From positions 1 through 42,582 of the forward strand of contig NW_002476451.1 in assembly GCF_000189635.1 (NCBI RefSeq): a stretch of 42,582 bases of DNA, read 5' to 3'. Source of the stretch: Tetrahymena thermophila SB210 (taxonomy: Eukaryota; Ciliophora; Oligohymenophorea; Hymenostomatida; Tetrahymenidae). This document shows, one piece after another, positions 10,286 through 22,530 of the stretch. How positions within the stretch are numbered: position 1 is the stretch's first letter; each line of letters opens with the position of its first letter. The notes under the pieces were generated by a model. The model saw only the letters and a list, made by a program, of their open reading frames with translations, was not told the origin of the DNA and did not search any database. Position numbers and translations under genes: made by a program.

Positions 10286-12589
10286 ATGCCTTATTCAAAA
10301 TTTGATTTATTTTCATCAACATTTTTTTTCAATATCGGAAGCCAGCATAAGAAAAAAAGCACAATTTTAGGAACTATTCTTTCTCTGATTGTTTTATTTG
10401 CTTCATGTATTTATTTGGTATACATTTTATACCAATATGCTACAAATTAACTAGATCCAACATTTCGATCACAAAGCTTTATAAGTGATAAAAAAATAGA
10501 AATGGAGCTTAATAACAACTTGATTGGGTTCCGATTCGAATACGATAGTAATCTAAGCATAGAATAGCTACAAGTTTTAAACAATAAGACATATATTGTT
10601 TATGTAGCCTAGTTTTATCAGTCTGATAAAAACAGTACAGCCAGTTTTTTATTAGATATTATTGATTGCACTAATCCAGGACTTATTGGCTTTAAATGTC
10701 TTGACTTCTCTAAAGTTGCTAATTATACTTTTTCTCTTAATTCTGAAAACAGCTTGTTGACCTACATTAACATTATGACTTATGCTTGCTAAGATTTAGA
10801 CACCTTTAAGACCTCAATACCTAATAATTGTGCTAACTATACAGAAATAAATAACATTGTAAATGGAATTAATGCTGTTATAAGATTGAAGCTTTATACA
10901 TCCCAGTTTAATACTACTTCAAAAGAAGTACAAGTCAACTACAGAAACTCCTACGTTTACACAGTAGCTAACTAGTCAATTTTATCAAGGATTAAGACAT
11001 AAAAACAAATAACTTCAGTCAAAACAGGATATATAATACAATCATAAAATAGCTTTTCTTCTCCTATATAATATGAGCAACAAGACTAAACTCTAGACAG
11101 GTAATATGCTGCATAAAGCATCGGAGTTTCTTGTTATAGTCGTGTAATGATTTTTCCAGATGAGTTAGTTTAGTAAATATAAATATAATTTCCCACTATT
11201 CCCTAAGTGTTTGCATAAGTAAATAGTATTTTTACACTCTTAATGTTATTAGGTATATTTGGTAGAGCTGCCTCAAATTCTTCAATTAAGAAAGAATTCT
11301 TCAAACTTTTCTTGAAAAATCTATACAAAACAAACTTTCCACAAATTTAACAATTTAAAGATGCTTCAAAATCTGAATAGACTCAGATTTTACAAGACAA
11401 TTTATTTCAAGAAGCATAAAAGAAAAATTAGAAGCATTACGAGCTAACGAAACAAAACAATAAAAAAAAAATAGAATCAGAAAAATTGAATTTTGAAAAT
11501 GTAAATTTAAGCGAAGATGAAATAAAAGATGAAGAAAAAAATAGCCAATGTCAAAAAATACCAATATTTTAGTATAATCCAACATTTAACATGAAAAAGT
11601 AAAAGCATGACAAAAGTAGTTTTAACAATAATAAACAATCACTATAAAATCCTAAAGATATTATTTTAAGAAAAACAAAATAATCAATTATATTAAAGAA
11701 AATGGAATCGAATACCATTTAAGATGAAGCTTCAAAAATTAATTTTGATACTTTTTTTTAAAAATCAAGTTTTGATGATAAGTAAACCACAAGCATAATA
11801 ACAGATTCTCGTTTTTATTCTTAAAATTAAACTTCATATCAAAAAAATATATATAAAGATAAATTTCTTAACGTATCTATGAGTTTTAATTCAATTGAAG
11901 TGAATGCAAATAATAAGAACAAAAAATATAAAGAAAACTAAACATAAGATTTTATGAACTAAATCAATAAAAATCACAATAATAAAACTGAAGGAAAGCT
12001 CAAAGAAATTCAAGATAAAAGTAAAAAATGGAAGATTATTTATTAATATCTTCAGAAGTTGAGGTATTTATTTTCTTCATATTTAATGCTTTAAATTTTA
12101 CTAATTTATTAAAAGAATTTGCAAAAAAAGGCAAAAAATTGAATAAATCCACAAGCTAAGTAAAATACAGAAAGAAAAAATATAAAATCATATTAACTAA
12201 GATTTAGATATTTTAAGTATCTTAAAAGACATTATTTTTATTAAGAAAGCCGTAATGATCCTATTAAAAAAAGATTAACTAGCAGCAATCAAGCATATTG
12301 GGCTTTCTACACAAATTTTAGAATTGGATTTAAAAAGTTTAGGGCCTAATTTAGACAAGATAAGTAAAATATTTATATTCATTACTATTATATTTATTTT
12401 AAATATATTTAAAATATAAAATAAGAAACATATTTTAGTTATTATGAAATGTAGCATGCTATTTTATCATCTGAGAAGCTACAAGAATATTAAATACAAA
12501 AATTTTTAAAGAGATGCTCTAATAATAAAAATCTAACTCAAATAGATAACAGAATTTTATAATCATTAAAAATTTAATAATCAATTTGA
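10286..12589 (+). CDS. P1: two-TM ciliate membrane protein, 729 aa
   Basis: Exons 10286-12063, 12116-12363 and 12426-12589 (introns 52 and 62 bp, phases 2 and 1), open throughout with TAA/TAG as Gln, ending in TGA. The N-terminus (PYSKFDLFSSTFFFNIGS) is followed by TM1 at about residues 26-50. A ~260-residue loop carries conserved cysteines (IDCT, FKCLDF, YACQD, NNCAN) and NxT/S sequons. It ends in FPDELVQQIQIQFP before TM2 at about 312-331. The remaining ~400 residues are a Lys/Asn/Glu-rich tail, then a conserved helical block (IFIKKAVMILLKKDQLAA) and a terminal coiled-coil-like segment. I know no assigned function; topology suggests a surface or endomembrane protein. P1 is separated from the other paralogs by LRR gene C. 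Its tail is richer in Lys/Asn than in poly-Q. Confidence 0.88.
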
Positions 12590-13427
12590 TAATAAAAAAT
12601 TCTAATTTTAATAATGATTTTGTTTTAATTTACTTGTGTCATTTAATTAGTTTCAATTTTAATGTATCCTCGTTTATAATAATACATCACATCACATTAA
12701 ATATCTTTCTTTCTTTTAATTTTATAAAAGTTAAAGGTAATTTAAATAAGAATTAATATATTTAATAAATGAAATTTAGCAGATTGTATGTCCTTCTTTA
12801 TATACTCAAATTATTAAAAAATCAAACTATTCTTGTAAAGAAGAGTTACAATTTAGTATAAATATAGAAATTATCATTTATATTTATTTATTTATTTTCA
12901 CCGAAATATACTAATTCAAAAAATATAGAAATTTTAAGAGTGATATATAATCATTTAATAAAAAGTTGCCTGTTCCAATATTTAGTAAAACAAATAATAT
13001 TATTTAAAATAAATAAAAAAATTTAAAAGAAATAAAAATGGTTTTGAAGCAAGTATTGAACATGCTAGAAGAAAAAATAAGTAAAAATGTTTAATCAAAG
13101 ATTTAACTTGTTTTTTGATGAAAATTCTAATTTTTTTTATTAAAAATTTTATCTTAATTTAATTTTTTTTTACTTCTAATATTTTTTAGCTAATAATATA
13201 ATTGAATCTTAATTAACGAGGAGTTAAATCAAATTCTTTTTTTACTTTTTCTAATTTAAAATATTATTTTGGTGATATATTTTTTTATTGTTACTTTTTC
13301 ATTTATATTTTGTTTAGTTTCTTTTTTTTATATTGATAATTTTTTTCTAATTTAAATTAATCATTCTTTTAGATATTAATTTTTTATTTAATAAAATTAA
13401 AATTCGTAAATTATTTTTTAAAAAAAT
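12590..13427. other. Intergenic between P1 and gene C
   Basis: AT-rich spacer. The only frame of note is 26 codons starting MVLKQVLNMLEEK at about 13038, too short to call. No repeats or RNA genes are seen. Confidence 0.5.
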
Positions 13428-14858
13428 ATGTAAGAGAAGAAATAACACTTTGATAATTTAGAGGATGTAATAGATTTTTTTTAAACTTAATAATGCTATT
13501 AATTAACTTTATCATAAAAAAAGTTTTTAAGCTCCTCTATTTCTTGTTGCACAGATCTAGAATTAGACCTAAGGTATAATAAATTTAATTATCATAAGCA
13601 TTAAATTATTTCAGTTTTGTTTAATATTGATAAACCAAAAGATTATTGGGATATTTAAATTTGACAAGTTTTTGCTTTTCTAAATTTAAAAATGATTATT
13701 ACTAATTTTAATTTAAAATAAAATATTTAAATGATAAATTAAAAATAATAACGAAATTGTAGCACAAATTGTTTCAAAATAATTATGCTCTATTTTAGCA
13801 AACTGCTTAAAACACATCTCTTTAATTAAAGCTTGATATCAAATAAAATTTTCTTTATTTTTCTAAAATTTATTTTTTATCCCAAATTATTTTATCAATA
13901 AAAATATAGATAGAAATATTATATCCATCTATATTTTTAATCCTTTCTTGTTTTAATTTTTAAAATTAGTTTTCATATTAATTTATTTATCTTTTTTAAA
14001 TGTTTTTTTGAATATTTACAAAATTAATTATGTTAAATAATTTATTAGTGAACATTAAATTGGAAAAGATGGTGCTAAAATATTAAGTTCTGCCTTAATA
14101 AAAAATTGCAAAAATCTTTAAAATTTAAATTTAATGATTTAGTAAAAATAATTATCTAAATATACTTAATTTATATATTTAATATTTTATTAAAAGTGGT
14201 AATTAAATAAGCGATGAAGGAGCTTCAAGTTTAGCTTTTGCATTAAATAAATGTATAAATATACAAACTTTGACACTTGATCTTATGTAAAAATTATTAT
14301 TGGATTTTTGTTTAATTTATTTAATATTAAAATTTTCTCATAATAATTTTGAATATCTTAATAAATACTTATTTTAAATATACTAATTTTTACTTTCCTT
14401 ATTTGAAATAAGAAATACTATTGTTCTTCAATAGTAATGATCAATCAACCCCTACTTCAAACCTTAAAATTTTTAGTTTTATTTTTCTTCAGAAAATTGT
14501 GTTATTAATATCTTCGTGTCATATTTATTGAGGAATTTAAGTATATTTATTTATTTATACTTAATAAAAGTTGTAATTATATTGGGACATAAGGAGCATT
14601 AGATTTAGGATTATCATTAACATATTGCAAAAATCTTTCTATTTTGATGCTTTATTTAAAGTAAATATAACTAAATATTATATTTTATGTACAATAGATT
14701 TTTATATTCAATATAAAATAATTTCATTTAATTCACAATTAATAAATTTATCTCTTGTATTTCAAAAGTGGAAATCCAATAGGAACATAAGGTGTATCGA
14801 ATTTATGCTCTTCTTTAAAAGTGTGTCCTAATCTTACAACGTTAGTACTCTTTCTAAC
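13428..14858 (+). CDS. Gene C: LRR protein, 3' end unresolved, possibly degenerate
   Basis: Exon 1 (13428-13573, 146 bp) reads MQEKKQHFDNLEDVIDFF and ends LELDL, phase 2. It parallels exon 1 of gene B. Recognisable LRR exons are 14049-14141 (93 bp, one extra codon: HQIGKDGAKILSSALIKNC), 14197-14286 (NQISDEGASSLAFALNKC), 14571-14660 (NYIGTQGALDLGLSLTYC) and 14769-14858 (NPIGTQGVSNLCSSLKVC). All have good GT/AG sites and matching phases. A frame-broken LRR-like relic (LCSILANCLK) lies near 13750-13850 in what is now intron 1. The donor at 14859 implies further exons, but I could not identify them or a terminal exon. It is either a gene with diverged 3' exons or a gene in decay. It sits between P1 and P2 on the same strand and probably acts as a protein-binding scaffold. 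Confidence 0.6.
13745..13850 (+). pseudogene. LRR exon relic inside gene C
   Basis: One frame reads SKQLCSILANCLKHISLI and another continues LKLDI, together resembling the second half of an LRR module (ALxxCxxLxxLxLDL). The first half and a shared frame are missing. It looks like an LRR exon lost by small indels. Confidence 0.35.
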
Positions 14859-14916
14859 GTAAAAACGAATTTATTTATTCATTTAAACAAAATTTTAAAT
14901 TTTAAACTAAATTAAA

Positions 14917-14960
14917 TTAATATTATTAAACAAAAAAATTAATATTATTAAACAAAAAAA
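14917..14960. repeat. 22-bp direct repeat, two copies
   Basis: The unit TTAATATTATTAAAC plus seven A occurs at 14917-14938 and 14939-14960, followed by a partial third copy (TTAATAT). It is simple low-complexity duplication. Confidence 0.7.
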
Positions 14961-17266
14961 TTAATATATTTCATTCAAAATTAAACAAATCTCTTCATTT
15001 TAGTATTTCAATTATGAAATAAGAAAAATAAATGAAAAATATTAATAAAAATTAATATATTTTGGAATTTAAATTCATATTTTTTTAAAATAGATGGATT
15101 TTCATGGATAAATCAGAGAAATTTGAATAAAAAATTTACAAAATAAAGAGATTAGTTCATAAAATCTTAGTTTATTGATTTATTTAGCAAAATTATATGA
15201 ATTTAATTAAGTAAATGTATTTAATGTAGATATTTAAATGTATCTTACACATTTCACTGTCATATTTTTTAATTATTATTTTTATATTTTAAATTATGGA
15301 TGATAATTAATTATTTTTTGAATCACAAAGACAAAATGAATATTAATAATTTTAATGAAAATTTTGTAAAAATTAGAAGTTTTTGAAGCTTTTAATTAAT
15401 TAATTTAATTATTATCTTTATTATTATATTTTTAAAAATTTTATAGTTTATTATTAGCATGTTAAATTAAGATTATCTATTCAGAAATTTTTTTTTATTA
15501 TGTAAAAATTTATTTAAAAATTTTATTTATTGATCTGTCTATTTTTTTTTAGGAATTATAAAATTAAAAATACGTTAAAAGATTTCAATTCTAAAAATTA
15601 GAAAGGAATTAAATTTTATTAACATTTATTAGTGTTTTTTAAAGAGTTTCCTTTTAATTTGCTTTATTAAAATTTTTATTATAAAAAATATGACCAAGTT
15701 CTAATCAAATTTCATCTTATATTTAATAAAAAAGTTAATATCTTTGTTTAACAATACTATAAATCCTCATTAATTATGGGCCTGATTATTATGTTCTGAT
15801 TTTTAGGAATATATATGTACCAAAATTTTATAAAAATTAATTTTATAAAAATTTAGGATATACTGTGGTTTGAGGTTCAGAGGTTCGTTCTGAGTTTTCA
15901 ATGTTTCAAAGGTAGTAGAGCTAGTGTTGGTTGATTCAAAATTTCTAATAAAATAAATCAATTATATAAAACTTAAATATTATATTTAAGATGTATTCTG
16001 AGTGCATATTTATGTGCGAGTATTGCTATTCTATTCTATTTCTAATTTAATTTTAAAATTAGTACAGGTTAATATATCAAAAATATAATTCAAAATAATT
16101 TTAATATATTTACAAGTTAAAGTCTGAAAAAACACAGAAATTATTGTAACTTAATAAATAAATAAATAAATAAATAAATAGAAAAAAAAAACATTTTCAA
16201 ATTTTAAATAAAAGAAATCAAGAGAATTATTTTACTTGAGATATAGCTTGATGCTTATGAGATGAGAAAATTTTAGCAAAGCATAAGCTAACTCAGCGAG
16301 ACAAATCTCATCCTGACAACAAAGAAAGGTAAGCTTTATAGAAATGGAAGAAAAATTAACTTTCTGGAATTGATATAAAGAACTAAATTTGAAAGATAAA
16401 TGCTTTAAGATAGTGCATTATTCATACTTTATACTTACTTACTTATTTATCTTCAATATTATAATGACTTTTATATATCATATAAAAAAAAATTAAGCTA
16501 ATATAAATTAGTACGCAATATAATTTGCATTCTAAGTTAAATTTAAATAATTCTAAATAATAGCTATCAAAAAATTATTTTTTTGAAATTTTATTTAGAT
16601 TTTTAAAAATTTTAATCATGAAAAATATCTATAAATTAATTTAAAAAATAAAGAAAAGACTAAGTAGTGAGTTAGTTGATGGTGAAGAATTTAAAGGCTT
16701 TTTTGTTTCAAAAAATAATTTCTTCTGTAAAATCACATAAAAAAATTACTTCAATTAGATTATATAAAACTTTCATTTATTATTTCACTTTTTTTTTATG
16801 TAATTATAAAGTGATTAAAAAACAATTTATTTATTTATTCTAATTGATGGAGTGTATTTGAATAATTATTTTTGAAACTGATCTCCTTTAATTAAAGTTA
16901 TTCACTCATTCATTGAATTGAAAATTAACAAATTATATTAAAATTAGTGTTTACACAAAACTATATAAGTAAATATTCATTATATATATATTAAAGTCAC
17001 ATTATGTAGAGAGTGAAATTAATTTTGGGAGTAATTAAGAAATTTATTTAATTTTTTAAATTTTTGGTGTTTATTCATAATTGAAGTTGGTGGAGAAAAT
17101 TCACATTTTTGGGGTGACTTTTTTAAGTACATTCTACATTAATATATGTAAATTATTTCTGATCTTGGAGGGAAATTGCTGGAATCGATGATTAATTAAT
17201 TTATGGATAATTTATTAATTATTGCAAATTATCTAATAAGTTGAAAAAAACTATAAATTGTAAAAT

Positions 17267-17277
17267 AGTAGAAGTAA
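17267..17277 (+). promoter_or_regulatory. AGTAGAAGTAA leader motif of P2
   Basis: AGTAGAAGTAA lies 46 bases before the P2 ATG, in the position shared with P1, P4 and P6-P9. Confidence 0.45.
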
Positions 17278-17312
17278 AAGTTAAGAGTAATATTAAAAAT
17301 AGCAAATTAATT

Positions 17313-19629
17313 ATGGCTTGTTTAAAATTTGATTTGTTTTCTTCTTAGTTCTTTTTCAACATTGGCAGCTAACAAGTAAAAAAAGGCACGATTTTAGGAA
17401 CCATACTTACATTTATCGTATTAATAACCTCAGCTGCGTATCTTATCTACGTTTTATATCAGTATATAACTAACTAGCTAGATCCTACTTTTAGATCATA
17501 AAGTTTTATAAGTGAATAATAAATTGAAATGCAACTCAATAATGACTTTGTTGGGTTCAGATTTGAATACGATAGCAATCTTGGTATAGATACGCTCTAA
17601 AATCAAAATAATAAAACATATATAGTATACATAGCTTAACTTTATTAGTCTGATCAAAATAACCAGGTTAGCTTTCTGTTGGATATAATTGATTGCACCA
17701 GTCCTCGTCTAAAAGGTTTTAAATGTTTAGATTTTTCTAAAGTATAGAATTACACATTTTCTCTTAACACCTAAGACAGTTTGTAAACATAAATTAATAT
17801 TTTTACATATGGTTGCTTAGATTTGGACAACTTTAAAACATCAGTTCCAGATAATTGTGCAAATTAAACAGAAATAGACAATTTAGTTAATGGTATAAAT
17901 GCTGTATTAAGGCTAAAATTACTTACCACGCAATTTAATACTACTTCCAAAGAAATCCAGGTGAACTATAGAAATGCTTATGTGTATACTGTGGCCAACT
18001 AGTCAATTCTATCAAGGGTTAAGACAAAAAAGTAAATTAGCCAAGTGAAAACAGGGTTAATATTGTAATCTGAAATGAGCTTTACTTCACCTATAGAGTA
18101 TGATTAGTCAGATTAAAGCTTAGATAGAACTTATTCTGCAGAGAGTATTGGATTATCTTGTTATAGTCATGTCATGATATATCCAGATGAAATAGTTTAG
18201 CAAATATAAATTCAATTTCCAACTCTTCCTTAAGTTTTTGCATAAGTAAACAGCATTTTTACACTATTAATGCTACTAGGTATAATTGGAAGGGCAGTTT
18301 CCAGTCATTCAATAAGGAAAGATTTTATTATGCTTTTCTTGAAAAATTTGTATCAATCAAACTACTTGTAAATGCTGCATCTTTAAAAAACCTCTTAATA
18401 AGACGAAAGAAAAAAGTAAAATGACCCACCTTAATAGCATATTTAATAATAACTATTGCAATAATCACTCTAAGTAAATTAATAATAACAAAAATTAATA
18501 GAACTAAGCTAAGCTTAAGATGTAATCAATGAAGAAGAAGCAACAATAATAAAAGATAGTGACGAATTAAATTAATCTAAATAAATACCTTTATTTAATT
18601 TCAGACCAATATTCCAATCTTAAAAATAGCAATTATAATAGAATGACAGCTCTAATAATATGTTTTAAAAATAAAATTCAATAATCTAAGAGAAAAAAAC
18701 GAGTAGGAAGCAAGATAAGAAGAATTAAAAACAAAAATCATTTATTAGAGAGGATTCTTCAAAGATCTTCAACAGTTAAAAAGATTAATTTATCTAAAAA
18801 TAAAGTATAGATGATAAGTAAACCTTAATAGTTTCAGACTCAGCATTTTCTTTAAAACACTAATATACTTAGTAAAAATCTCTATTCAGAGATAGCATAT
18901 TTAACCAATCTATAAATTATAATCTAAAAGATATTGATTTTGTGAAGAATCTAAGCGAAAGTTAATATAAATAACACTTAGAAGATCTTAGCCTAAATTT
19001 TGATTAAAATTAGATCCAATGCTTGAAAAAGTTGAAAGCTATTCAAGACAAAGATACTTCTAAAAAAATTTAAAAGCTTATGTTTAAATTTAGGTATTTA
19101 TTTTTAAATTTCTTCAAAAATGAATTTTAAAATGTTAAATAAAAAATATTTCAATTATTAAAAAAGATTATGCAAAAAAAGAAAGAAACCTGAAGAAGCA
19201 GATGTTTTAAATCAAAAACAGTAATAAAAAATTGAGAACCAAATCAGCCAAAACCTTGACATCTTAAATTTCTTTGATGATATGATCTTTTTAAAGAAAG
19301 CGATAATGATACTTTTAAGAAAAGATTAATTAGCAGCATTAAAACTAGTTGGATTTTCTCCAAATATTTTAGAATTAGATCTTAAAAGCATAGATGCAAA
19401 CTCATAAAAGAAATGTAAATTATTTCAATTTCATGAATTGAAAAATCAATTTTTTTTAAAATTAGAAAATTAATTAGGTTATTATGAGATGCAATAAGCT
19501 ATTTTACAATCTGAAAAGCTATAGCAGTATTAGATGGAAAAGTTTTTAAAAAGGTGTCAAAATAATCATAAATTGACATAGATAGATTGCAGGATCTTAC
19601 AATCATTAAAAGCGAATTAAATTCTTTGA
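17313..19629 (+). CDS. P2: two-TM ciliate membrane protein, 730 aa
   Basis: Exons 17313-19093, 19167-19414 and 19466-19629, phases 2 and 1, TGA stop. The start MACLKFDLFSSQFFFNIGSQ matches all paralogs. TM1 is at about residues 25-50 and TM2 at about 312-330 (VNSIFTLLMLLGIIGRAV). The loop has cysteines at about 128, 138, 168, 182 and 283, with sequons such as NYTF and NTTS. It ends in YPDEIVQQIQIQFPTLPQVF. The tail is Gln-rich just after TM2 (PPQQHIQQQLLQQSLQ), then weakly conserved. Exon 2 encodes FLKKAIMILLRKDQLAA. Exon 3 encodes YYEMQQAILQSEKLQQYQ, likely a coiled coil. Its last 88 bp are duplicated just after the stop codon. Function unknown. P4 and the decayed copy at 26186-27155 look closest. 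Confidence 0.9.
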
Positions 19630-19716
19630 GTTTTTAAAAAGGTATCAAAATAATCATAAATTGACATAGATAGATTGCAGAATCTTAAAATCATTAAAAG
19701 CGAATTAAATTCTTTG
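19541..19716 (+). repeat. 88-bp tandem duplication at the 3' end of P2
   Basis: Copy 1 (19541-19628) is the end of P2 exon 3. Copy 2 (19629-19716) follows directly, with three substitutions. The P2 stop TGA spans the junction: its final A is the first base of copy 2. Copy 2 is therefore in the 3' untranslated region and is not translated. Confidence 0.93.
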
Positions 19717-20216
19717 AAAATTTGAAATATATTAATAATTATTTAACTAGCTTATTTTTATTTAATCAATGTAGCAATATTTTTGTCTTTTTTAAAATAA
19801 TACTTTTAAAAATGGAGTTTTCATAATCATTTAAAAAATTACGATGAGTAACTAACTATTTTATTCATTTTATAAATTATTTGTAAATTAAACATTAAAA
19901 AAACACAAAAATGCATTGAAATAATTATAAAAATATTTAGTAATTATAATAAATAAAATATTTTAATTTTTCATTTAATTTCAAATAGAATAAACAAATT
20001 ATAGTGTAAATTTTTTTATAATGCCCTTATAATTTTTGATTCAAGCATATTTTAAGGCAATGTGTTCAGTAAAAGAAAATCAAATAAATCGTAATAGTAA
20101 CAAGTAACTAATTATAGAAAACTTTAATCACTTTATATAAAAGCGATTTTGTAATTGAGATAGAAATAGTAATAAAATTCAAAATATCAAATTAAATAAA
20201 TTAAAATTAAAAATAA
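19717..20216. other. Intergenic between P2 and P3
   Basis: AT-rich spacer. The last ~170 bases, starting near TGTTCAGTAAAAG at about 20062, are recognisably similar to the region upstream of P5 and lack the AGTAGAAGTA motif. Confidence 0.55.
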
Positions 20217-22530
20217 ATGTCCTACTCAAAGTTTGATTTGTTTTCCTCTTCTTTTTTTTTTAATATTGGGAGTTAATACGCTAAAAAAGGTACTATTTTT
20301 GGAACGATACTATCTTTTTTTGTCCTAGTTACCTCTGCAACTTATCTTGTCTATATATTATACCAATATTCAACTAATTAATTAGATCCTAATTTTAGAT
20401 CTCAAAGTTTTATAAGTGATCATAGCATAGAAATGGAGTTAAAAAATGATATGATAGGGTTTAGATTCGAATACGATAGTAACCTTACTATTGAAGATCT
20501 TTAAATTTAAAATAATAAGACATACATTGTTTACATAGCCTAGCTATATTAGTCTGATCAAAAAAACTATTCTAGCATCTTATTAGATATAATTGATTGC
20601 ACTAGTCCTAGTTTATTAGGCTATAAATGTTTAGATTTTTCTAAAGTATCTAATTATACTTTTGCTCTTAATACTTAAAATAGCTTACAGACATAAATTA
20701 ATATATTAACTTATGGGTGCTAAGATTTGGATAGCTTTAAAACAACTATCCCTGAAAATTGCGCTAATTAGACAGAAATAGACAATATAGTCAATGGAAT
20801 AAATGCTCTCTTAAGATTGAAGTTCTATACATCATAATTTAATACAACATCTTAATAGATTTAGGTGAACTATAGAAACTCATACGTTTATACAGTAGCT
20901 AACTAGCTAATTTTATCAAGAATTAAAACCTAAAAACAAATAACCTCTGTTAAGACAGGCTCTTTAATATAATCTCAAATGAGTTTTTCTTCTCCAATAT
21001 AGTATGATTAGTAAGATCAAGCATTAGACAGAAATTATGCTTCTCAGAGCATGGGATTATCTTGTTATAGTCATGTTTTGATTTATCCTGATGAGTTAGT
21101 TTAACAAATTTAAATTTAATTTCCAACACTTCCATAAGTTACAGCTTCTGTAAATAGTATTTTTACACTTTTAATGCTTTTGGGTCATATTGGCAGAGCT
21201 GTTTCAAACAGATCGATAAGGAAAGATTTTTTTATGCTATTCTTGAAAAATTTATACTAATTTAATTATTTATCAATGCTGGGACTAATAAAATCAAAAT
21301 AGCATTAAGGATATGAAGATAGTAAAATTTAGTAATAGCAATTAGATAATGAATAATAATAGCTTTAAAGTAAAAAGTAATAAATAGATGAAGAGATGAA
21401 AATGAAAATATTAAGAAAATATTAAAAACAAGTTAATCAAGAATAATCAATAGATATAAAAAACGAAGACGAATAGCAAAAATCTAAATCTGTTCCTTTA
21501 TTTCATTATAGACCTTCACTAAATATGGGTAGTCGATAATAATAATCTGATAATAGCTGTAATATACAATAAGAGTAACACATAAATTTAGAGATAGAAA
21601 CAAATAATTAGCTGGTTTAATAAATTAAAAAAAAAAGATTATCTTAAGAAGAAGATGCCTCTAAATGCAACTAAGACTTTTTCATTTAAAAATAAATTAT
21701 AGAAGATTAATAAGCATCAAGTATTAATTTAGACTAAGTGTTTTCTGTTAGAAATAACAACTATCAGTAAAAGGCAAACATTAAAGAAAGTTAATAAAAC
21801 CTCTTTTTAAGTTGCAATTTAAAAGGGACAACTTGTATTAAGATTATTGATCAAGAAGATTAACCAAAATAAAACCATACCCAAATAAACTAAACCAAAG
21901 AATAATAAGTATTGAATGAGAGTCAATGTGTTAGAAATTTGTAAGCTGTTTAAGATAAAGACATCTCCTCTAAACTTTATAGGCACATCTTCAGATTTAA
22001 GTAATTTTCAATATCTTCATTTGTTTGTATTTTATTTAAAAAAGTAAATTATGAAAATAGATTTTGCAAAAAAAGACAAAAATCTGATTCAATTGAAGAA
22101 TTAAATAAAGACCAGCAATTAAAAATAGAAAATCATGTTAGCTAAGACCTTGATATCTTAAATTTTATTAATGACATGATCTTTTTAAAGAAAGCTGTCA
22201 TGATACTTTTAAGAAAAGATTAATTAGCTGCTCTAAAACTCATTGGGTTTTCTCCCTCCTTTTTAGAATAAAATAACCAAAGCATCAATTTTGACCCAAA
22301 ATAAAAAAGTAAACAAACAAATAAATAGTGATTTTTTATATTATCATTAAAATTTAAAATAACTAGAAATGAGCAAAAATTATTATGAGACTCAGTATGC
22401 TATTCTAAAATCTGAAAAACTTTAATAATATTAAATCGAAAAATTTGTAAAGAGATGCCAAAATAAATAAAAACTTTCAGAGATAGACAGAAGAATTTAA
22501 TAATCTTTAAAAGCAAACTAAATTCTTTGA
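20217..22530 (+). CDS. P3: two-TM ciliate membrane protein, 731 aa
   Basis: Exons 20217-22000, 22061-22308 and 22367-22530 (introns 60 and 58 bp). The first donor is AA|GTAATT rather than the family's usual AG|GT, with the same phase. N-terminus MSYSKFDLFSSSFFFNIG, TM1 about 25-50, TM2 following LPQVTASVNS. The four invariant loop cysteines and the fifth (LSCYS) are present. The tail is rich in Gln, Glu and Lys with acidic IDIKNEDEQQKSKSVPLF, an element shared with P5. The conserved exon 2 block (FLKKAVMILLRKDQLAA) and exon 3 (ETQYAILKSEKLQQYQIE) are intact. P3 and P5 also share the 5' leader, so they form one subgroup. No function is recognised. Confidence 0.9.

Larger units (their letters stand above)
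14859..17312. other. 2.4-kb stretch between gene C and P2, mostly non-coding
   Basis: Extremely AT-rich. It holds two copies of a 22-bp direct repeat (14917-14960) and two islands of less biased composition (about 15845-15945 and 16243-16395) that may be coding relics. It may also contain unidentified 3' exons of gene C. The AGTAGAAGTA motif of P2 lies near its right end. No RNA gene was recognised. Confidence 0.5.

Noticed and set aside
11355..11585. 76-codon minus-strand frame inside P1
   Set aside because: Shadow of the Lys/Glu-rich tail of P1 read on the other strand; it has no counterpart in the paralogs.
15925..15945. GTTGGTT as a Tetrahymena chromosome breakage sequence
   Set aside because: Only about seven bases of the 15-base consensus match, and no telomere repeats are nearby.
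16990..17160. Long inverted repeat upstream of P2 (AAAGTCAC/GTGACTTT and ATGTAGA/TCTACAT)
   Set aside because: The complementary pieces are not in the order needed for one continuous stem.
20950..21135. 61-codon minus-strand frame inside P3
   Set aside because: It is antisense to the conserved loop region of P3, which is strongly supported by eight paralogs.
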